36,165 nucleotides of DNA from JAFGSZ01 sp964492185 (GTDB taxonomy: Bacteria > Bacteroidota > Bacteroidia > Bacteroidales > UBA10428), in assembly GCA_964492185.1 (NCBI GenBank), contig CAZBJH010000020.1, positions 1 through 36,165 of the forward strand. The letters are read 5' to 3'. The translations under genes were made by a program, and so were the position numbers. The first letter of the stretch is position 1, and every line of letters starts with the position of its first letter. A model generated the notes under the pieces. It was not told the DNA's origin, did not search any database, and worked only from the letters and a program-made list of their open reading frames with translations. Below are positions 31,964-36,165 of this stretch, in pieces.

Positions 31964-33517
31964 TCAATTGCTTCTGTAATGCCGGAAAATAATGTTAAAC
32001 AATGCAATAAAAAAATATTTTATATCCGTGCGTACGGGATGTTTGCGGTAAGCATTCAGGTATTTCATTTCAGAGATCATGATATCTTCAAGTGATCCGG
32101 GTTTATCAACATAGAATGGCGGTATCAGCCCGGGCTTAAATTGTATACGTAATTGCTGTAATTCTTTTGTATAAAGATTGAAATAATGTTTGCTCAAAGG
32201 CCGGACCCCCACAATTTTTAGTTCTCCTTTTAAAACATTCAGTAACATGGGTAATTCATCCAGCCAAAGTTTACGCATGATCTTTCCTATCGTGGTCACG
32301 CGGAAGTCATTTTTAAATTTACCCCCGTACTGTAATCCGGCTCTTTGATAAATATAATCCTGCAGATATTCAGAATAGGGGTGCATGGTACGCATTTTAT
32401 AAACTTTGATGGGTTTCCCGTGTTTACCTATCCGCTGAAGTGCGACCAGGGGCCCGTAAGTAGGATTTTCAGGAAAAGCCGGGTTTTTTGTTTTTATGGC
32501 AATGAAGAACAGGTAATTTTTGATTTGTTTTTCTTCAAGTACTTCAAATCCACAGGAATAAAGTCTTCCGAGCGTTTCTGCTTTTGTCAGCACCCGGTTC
32601 TGGCCGCGGGTAAGTATAAAATAGATCTTTTTTGTTAGTATGAATTTCGGGAATACACGTTTGATAATAAAATCAAATGTGTAAAAAAGATAATTAAAAG
32701 GTACAGGAAATTTTCGAAGGATCCGTTTTTTTCTCAGGTCTTTGGTTTCTGCATAATCAATAAAAAGTCCTCCGACCGGAAGTTTGGAATTTACCGATTC
32801 GAAAAATTTATTTATCCGCCTGATGTCATTCACGCGTTTTAAATTTACGACGGCTTCAAATTGGGATACCATCTGCATGTCAATATTAAACCGTGATGTA
32901 GTGTTGATAAACAGAGTATTGGGTGAATCGATTGCTGCATAATGAAAAATGTAATCATATGCCTCCTCGCTTATTTCTTCAAGTATAGTTGCTTTTCGTA
33001 TGGAAGCATCAATGATCTCTTTATCAGCCGGCAGGGATTTTATATTTTTCCTGTTGGATCTGACTCCGATTTCTTTGCCGTTCCCATTTTGATTCCCGTT
33101 TTTGAACAGATTGATCCCAATGTTATCAGGTCTTATCTGGGCGGTTTTAATCCAGAAAAATAATGAACAATAAGTAATTTCAATTACAGTGGCTATGCCA
33201 ACGGTACCCATTACTACAAAACGTGAAAAATGCCAAATGCGAAGAATATACATAATGCTGGTAACCAGTGCAAATGAAAAAACATTGCTGAACACTATGA
33301 CTGATAATATTTTTTGCAGGCTTTCCTGATAACAAAACTTATATTTGTTAAACAACCAGGATATCAGTCCCCAGATAAGGAGGAAAAGAAAAAATGAGGA
33401 AGTGTAGTCTGTCAGGTATCTGGCTGAAGCATGCGGTCGAATCCAGACAGAGACCAGAAATGCCAGCATTACAACCAACAGATCCAAGAGAAAATAATAT
33501 CCAATCCTGGGTTTCAT
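31964..33517 (-). CDS. Polyprenyl-phosphate sugar-1-phosphate transferase
   Basis: A 517-residue membrane enzyme of the bacterial sugar transferase family (WbaP/WcaJ-like), which starts repeat-unit synthesis by moving a sugar phosphate onto undecaprenyl phosphate. About four N-terminal membrane helices (7-125) precede a middle domain of about 200 residues that I do not recognise. The catalytic domain is at the C-terminus: KVYKMRTMHP, RVTTIGKIMRKLWLDELPMLLNVLKGELKIVGVRP (with the Asp-Glu pair) and the final FKPGLIPPF. The usual hydrophobic hairpin directly before the catalytic domain (hydrophobic PFNYLFYTFDFIIK) is weaker than normal. The sugar is unknown. Confidence 0.87.
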   Translation of the reverse strand: MKPRIGYYFLLDLLVVMLAFLVSVWIRPHASARYLTDYTSSFFLFLLIWGLISWLFNKYKFCYQESLQKILSVIVFSNVFSFALVTSIMYILRIWHFSRFVVMGTVGIATVIEITYCSLFFWIKTAQIRPDNIGINLFKNGNQNGNGKEIGVRSNRKNIKSLPADKEIIDASIRKATILEEISEEAYDYIFHYAAIDSPNTLFINTTSRFNIDMQMVSQFEAVVNLKRVNDIRRINKFFESVNSKLPVGGLFIDYAETKDLRKKRILRKFPVPFNYLFYTFDFIIKRVFPKFILTKKIYFILTRGQNRVLTKAETLGRLYSCGFEVLEEKQIKNYLFFIAIKTKNPAFPENPTYGPLVALQRIGKHGKPIKVYKMRTMHPYSEYLQDYIYQRAGLQYGGKFKNDFRVTTIGKIMRKLWLDELPMLLNVLKGELKIVGVRPLSKHYFNLYTKELQQLRIQFKPGLIPPFYVDKPGSLEDIMISEMKYLNAYRKHPVRTDIKYFFIALFNIIFRHYRSN

Positions 33518-33631
33518 GAAACACTCTTTATCTTTTGCAGGATGGGGTTAACCCGCGATATTCAAGCATAAGGTCCCTTCCATCTGCCCCATAACCGATG
33601 CATTAGATACAGGTAAAATTAGTATGTACTG

Positions 33632-33639
33632 CAAAGATA
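33632..33639 (-). promoter_or_regulatory. Candidate -7 element for the sugar transferase
   Basis: On the minus strand TATCTTTG matches TAnnTTTG, 115 bases before the start codon. A TTTG lies upstream but only about 14 bases away, shorter than usual for a -33 element. Moderate to weak support. Confidence 0.35.
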
Positions 33640-33670
33640 ATGTATATAAGATGCAAATATTATTGATTTC

Positions 33671-33786
33671 GCCTGCATTATTTACAAAAAAAAAATGAGA
33701 ATTATTGGATGTGTTGAAAGCCAATGGAATAACAGACATGATACTTATATATAATTTTCATTAATTCTAACACTAATAATGCAGGT
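33671..33786. mobile_element. MITE-like element, family B, copy 3 (short, degenerate)
   Basis: Inverted ends GCCTGCATTATT (33671-33682) and AATAATGCAGG (33776-33785) bound about 116 bases. The left part resembles family B copy 1 (ATGAGAATTAT...GTGTTGAA.. against ATGAGAATTATGTAATATGTTGAA), but the middle GC-rich hairpin part is missing. Apart from this element the gap 33518-33916 contains a candidate promoter and AT-rich sequence only. Confidence 0.55.
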
Positions 33787-33916
33787 TTGTAATGAATAAA
33801 ACAAAAAAACCTGATTTTTTTATCAGCAGGCATAAATTATAATTAACATTTTTCAGGGATATTTTTTAACTTGCCACAGCCATAAATTTTTTTTAATAAC
33901 CGGTCAGCCTGCGAAT

Positions 33917-36022
33917 ATGATAAAAGGTAATGGTAAAAAATCAGTGAATATGATCAATGAGGTGGATGCCCTCAAAGAAAAGATCAAAGTACTGGAAGAA
34001 GAAAACAGAAGGCTTTCCAAAACGGAAAAAATATTAAAGGAAAGTAAAGATAACTATAAATCCCTTTACCGGATGATGCGCCTGATGTGTGATAATGTTC
34101 CTGATATGATCTGGGCAAAGGATAAGAATAATCGTTATTTATTTACAAACAAGGCTATTTGTGATAATTTGCTGAATGCAAAAAATACAAGTGAACCAAT
34201 AGGTAAAGATGATATTTATTTTGCCAGGCGTGAGCGTGCAAAGTACCCTGAAAATAAGGCGTGGCACTCTTTTGGCGAGATATGCATTGATTCGGATGAG
34301 ATAATAGCACAACTAAAAAAGCCAAAGCGTTTTGATGAATACGGGAATGTGAAAGGCAAATTTCTTTATCTTGATGTTCATAAGGCCCCTTTTTGGGATG
34401 AAAAAGATAATTTTATCGGTACAGTGGGTTGCGGACGGGATGTGACAAAGGAGAAACAGATTGAAAATGAACGAAATGAAGCATTAAAAGCTTTGCAATA
34501 CAGTGAAGAGCGATTTCGTCAGCTTGCTGAGATGCTTCCTGAAATGGTTTTTGAGATCACTATTGAAGGGAAGATTACTTTTTATAATAAGGCGGCATTG
34601 AAAAAGCTGGGATATACGGGATGTGAGATAAAAAACAGGGATGTTTTTATCTATGATATACTTGACAGAGAACAGAAAAGAAGATTAAAAGCTACTCTCC
34701 GTAAGATCCGGCATGGAAAGAGTATGACAGGCAATCAATACAGGCTGAAGAGAAGGGACGGCTCCGTTTTTTATGTTGAGGTGTATAGCAGTCCGATAAT
34801 AATTCAGGACAATATCGTGGGATTCCGTGGATTGGCAGTGGATGTGACCCCAAGGATAAGGGCAACGGCAGAACTGATTAAGGCAAAGGAGGCAGCAGAA
34901 AAGGCGGATCACTTGAAATCTGCTTTCCTTGCCAATATGTCTCATGAAATAAGGACGCCAATGAACAGCATATTGGGATTTAGCCAGTTGCTGAATAAAA
35001 AGAGGCTGAGCGAAGAAAAGAGGGCACAATATCATAGCATTATTCAAACTAATGGTAAAGCCCTGCTTAATCTACTGGATGATATTATTGATATCTCAAA
35101 AATAGAATCCGATCAGATCACAGTTCTGAAAAGTGCTTTTAACCTAAATCAATTACTGGATGAGTTATATACCTTATATAGTTATACAATTGATAAAATG
35201 GCCGGCAGGGATATTACTTTCAAATTGCAAAAAGCATGGAAGGATGATGAAAGCTTTTTTTATTCTGACAGGGAGCGGTTACAACAGGTATTAAATAATC
35301 TTCTTGGCAATGCATTTAAATTCACAAAAAATGGATGTATTGAGTTTGGTTATGAGAAAATATCGGATAAGTTTATTCGTTTTTTTATTAAGGATTCGGG
35401 TATCGGACTGGATCCTGAGAAGATAGAAATTGTCTTTAACCGTTTTCAGCAGGCTGATAATTCAATCACCCGCGAATTCGGAGGAACGGGATTGGGACTT
35501 GCTATTTCAAAAGGCCTTGTCGAGAAACTGGGAGGTAATATATGGGTTGATTCGGAACCGGGGAAAGGTGCTGTTTTCTATTTTACCCTGCCTAATGAAG
35601 TAACAGATCTCAAAGAAATACATCATGATGAAAATATTATTGCTGATAATGATCCTGACTGGAGAAACAAGACTCTTTTACTGGTTGAGGACAACCAGGC
35701 CAACATGTTGTATTTTAGTGAATTGCTTGCTGAAAGCAAGATAAATATTGTTACGGCAAGCAATGGCAGGGATGCAGTTCATAAATGCAAAGACTCAGAT
35801 AATATTGATATTGTTTTGCTTGACGTTAAGCTTCCCGATATTTCAGGATACGAAGTGGTCCGTAAGATCAAGATGCGGTGGCCGGATCTTCCGGTAATTG
35901 CTCAGACAGCGCTTTCAATGGTTGAGGATAAGAATAAGTGTTTCGACGCCGGATATGATGCATATTTACCAAAACCGTTTGGCAGGGAAGAATTATATTT
36001 GGTTTTGGCAAAATATATTTAG
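33917..36022 (+). CDS. Hybrid histidine kinase with two PAS domains and a receiver
   Basis: A 701-residue soluble hybrid kinase with no signal peptide or membrane helix. In order: a coiled coil (about 14-45), PAS 1 (about 50-180, NVPDMIWAKDKNNRYLFTNK), PAS 2 (about 195-315, LPEMVFEITIEGKITFYNK), HisKA with His343 in LANMSHEIRTPMNSILGFSQ, the ATPase domain (NNLLGNAFKFTKNG, DSGIGL, GGTGLGLAISKGL), and a C-terminal receiver from about 587 with Asp592 (VEDNQ) and phosphoacceptor Asp636 (LLDVKLPD). No output domain or phosphotransfer protein is next to it. The stop codon TAG coincides with the TA flank plus the first base of a mobile element, but the receiver ends normally. Confidence 0.94.
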   Translation: MIKGNGKKSVNMINEVDALKEKIKVLEEENRRLSKTEKILKESKDNYKSLYRMMRLMCDNVPDMIWAKDKNNRYLFTNKAICDNLLNAKNTSEPIGKDDIYFARRERAKYPENKAWHSFGEICIDSDEIIAQLKKPKRFDEYGNVKGKFLYLDVHKAPFWDEKDNFIGTVGCGRDVTKEKQIENERNEALKALQYSEERFRQLAEMLPEMVFEITIEGKITFYNKAALKKLGYTGCEIKNRDVFIYDILDREQKRRLKATLRKIRHGKSMTGNQYRLKRRDGSVFYVEVYSSPIIIQDNIVGFRGLAVDVTPRIRATAELIKAKEAAEKADHLKSAFLANMSHEIRTPMNSILGFSQLLNKKRLSEEKRAQYHSIIQTNGKALLNLLDDIIDISKIESDQITVLKSAFNLNQLLDELYTLYSYTIDKMAGRDITFKLQKAWKDDESFFYSDRERLQQVLNNLLGNAFKFTKNGCIEFGYEKISDKFIRFFIKDSGIGLDPEKIEIVFNRFQQADNSITREFGGTGLGLAISKGLVEKLGGNIWVDSEPGKGAVFYFTLPNEVTDLKEIHHDENIIADNDPDWRNKTLLLVEDNQANMLYFSELLAESKINIVTASNGRDAVHKCKDSDNIDIVLLDVKLPDISGYEVVRKIKMRWPDLPVIAQTALSMVEDKNKCFDAGYDAYLPKPFGREELYLVLAKYI

Positions 36023-36056
36023 TGTCTGTCCATAATGTCCGATATCCGCGTTGCTG
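36022..36056 (+). mobile_element. Family A relative (subfamily A-prime), left end
   Basis: Starts GTGTCTGTCCATAATGTCC directly after TA (36020-36021), then GATATCCGCGTTGCTG. The ends follow the family A pattern, but the interior equals that of the partial element at 18747-18781 instead. The far end is not recognised, being replaced by tandem repeats or lying beyond the window. Confidence 0.5.
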
Positions 36057-36077
36057 CTCAACCGAACGAAGTGAGCT

Positions 36078-36165
36078 CTTGAACTCACTTTTTTAAGTGA
36101 GTTCAAGAACTTAATTTTAAAGTGAGTTCTTTAAAGTGAGTTCAAGAACTTAATTTTAAAGTGAG
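36078..36165. repeat. 39-bp tandem repeat with hairpin, cut by window end
   Basis: A repeat with a period of 39 bases starts at 36095 (AAGTGAGTTCAAGAAC...) and again at 36134, running off the window at 36165. Immediately before it, CTTGAACTCACTT (36078-36090) pairs perfectly with AAGTGAGTTCAAG (36095-36107) across a 4-base T loop. The number of units and what lies beyond are unknown. Confidence 0.8.

Noticed and set aside
36078..36165. CRISPR array at the window end
   Set aside because: The period of 39 has no variable spacers; the units are repeated in full, so it is a simple tandem repeat.

Overview
The window looks like a chromosomal segment of a Bacteroidota bacterium, probably of the order Bacteroidales. 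The evidence is the moderately AT-rich base composition, gene orders familiar from that phylum (asnS-rpoN-membrane protein; ileS-dksA-like-lspA), a GldA-type ABC ATPase, a GIN-domain (DUF2807) protein, a Wzi-like outer-membrane protein, and several candidate promoters with the Bacteroidetes -7 motif TAnnTTTG. Most genes lack a clear Shine-Dalgarno sequence, and several appear to start with TTG. No rRNA, tRNA, CRISPR array or transposase gene was found.

Layout. 1-2000: a partition-like cassette with an AT-rich palindromic operator or centromere-like region, a ParA ATPase, a protein with a duplicated C-terminal motif, and a 63-residue protein. 2268-4153: a two-gene unit of a radical SAM protein and a glycosyltransferase-like protein. 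4173-7695 (minus): asnS, rpoN and a PAP2-like membrane protein. 8297-9286 (minus): a secreted TPR protein, followed by a terminator and a heptamer microsatellite. 9543-11997: gldA-like gene and metK. 12148-18677: polysaccharide genes, namely a UDP-GlcNAc dehydrogenase, a WbpB/WlbA-like oxidoreductase, gmd, fcl and a Wza-like export lipoprotein, then a GIN-domain protein. 18958-26006 (minus): ispD, an orphan receiver, a ROK kinase, lspA, a dksA-like gene and a long ileS. 26359-28482 (minus): a sensor kinase and riboflavin synthase. 28621-29631: an SDR-family protein. 30292-33517 (minus): a Wzi-like protein and a polyprenyl-phosphate sugar transferase. 33917-36022: a PAS-PAS hybrid histidine kinase.

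The polysaccharide genes form two partial sets about 12 kb apart. One makes activated sugars (GDP-L-fucose, and the first steps toward a diaminouronic acid) plus an export lipoprotein. The other supplies the initiating sugar-phosphate transferase and an outer-membrane assembly protein. No flippase, polymerase or Wzc-like co-polymerase is present, so the rest must lie elsewhere.

The most striking signal is between the genes. Several families of short inverted-repeat elements without transposase (MITE-like) fill the intergenic space. Family A has five full copies (four of 162-163 bp, one of 123 bp), each able to fold into one long hairpin and each flanked by TA at both ends, plus relatives with a different interior. 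Family B has 14-bp inverted ends and at least three copies. A third, single element has ends TAGGGTCTGCTGAAAAA / CTAGGGCCTGCTTAAAAA. These elements abut and enter genes: they supply the stop codon of ispD, appear to contribute to those of ribE and the hybrid kinase, and carry a possible upstream start for fcl.
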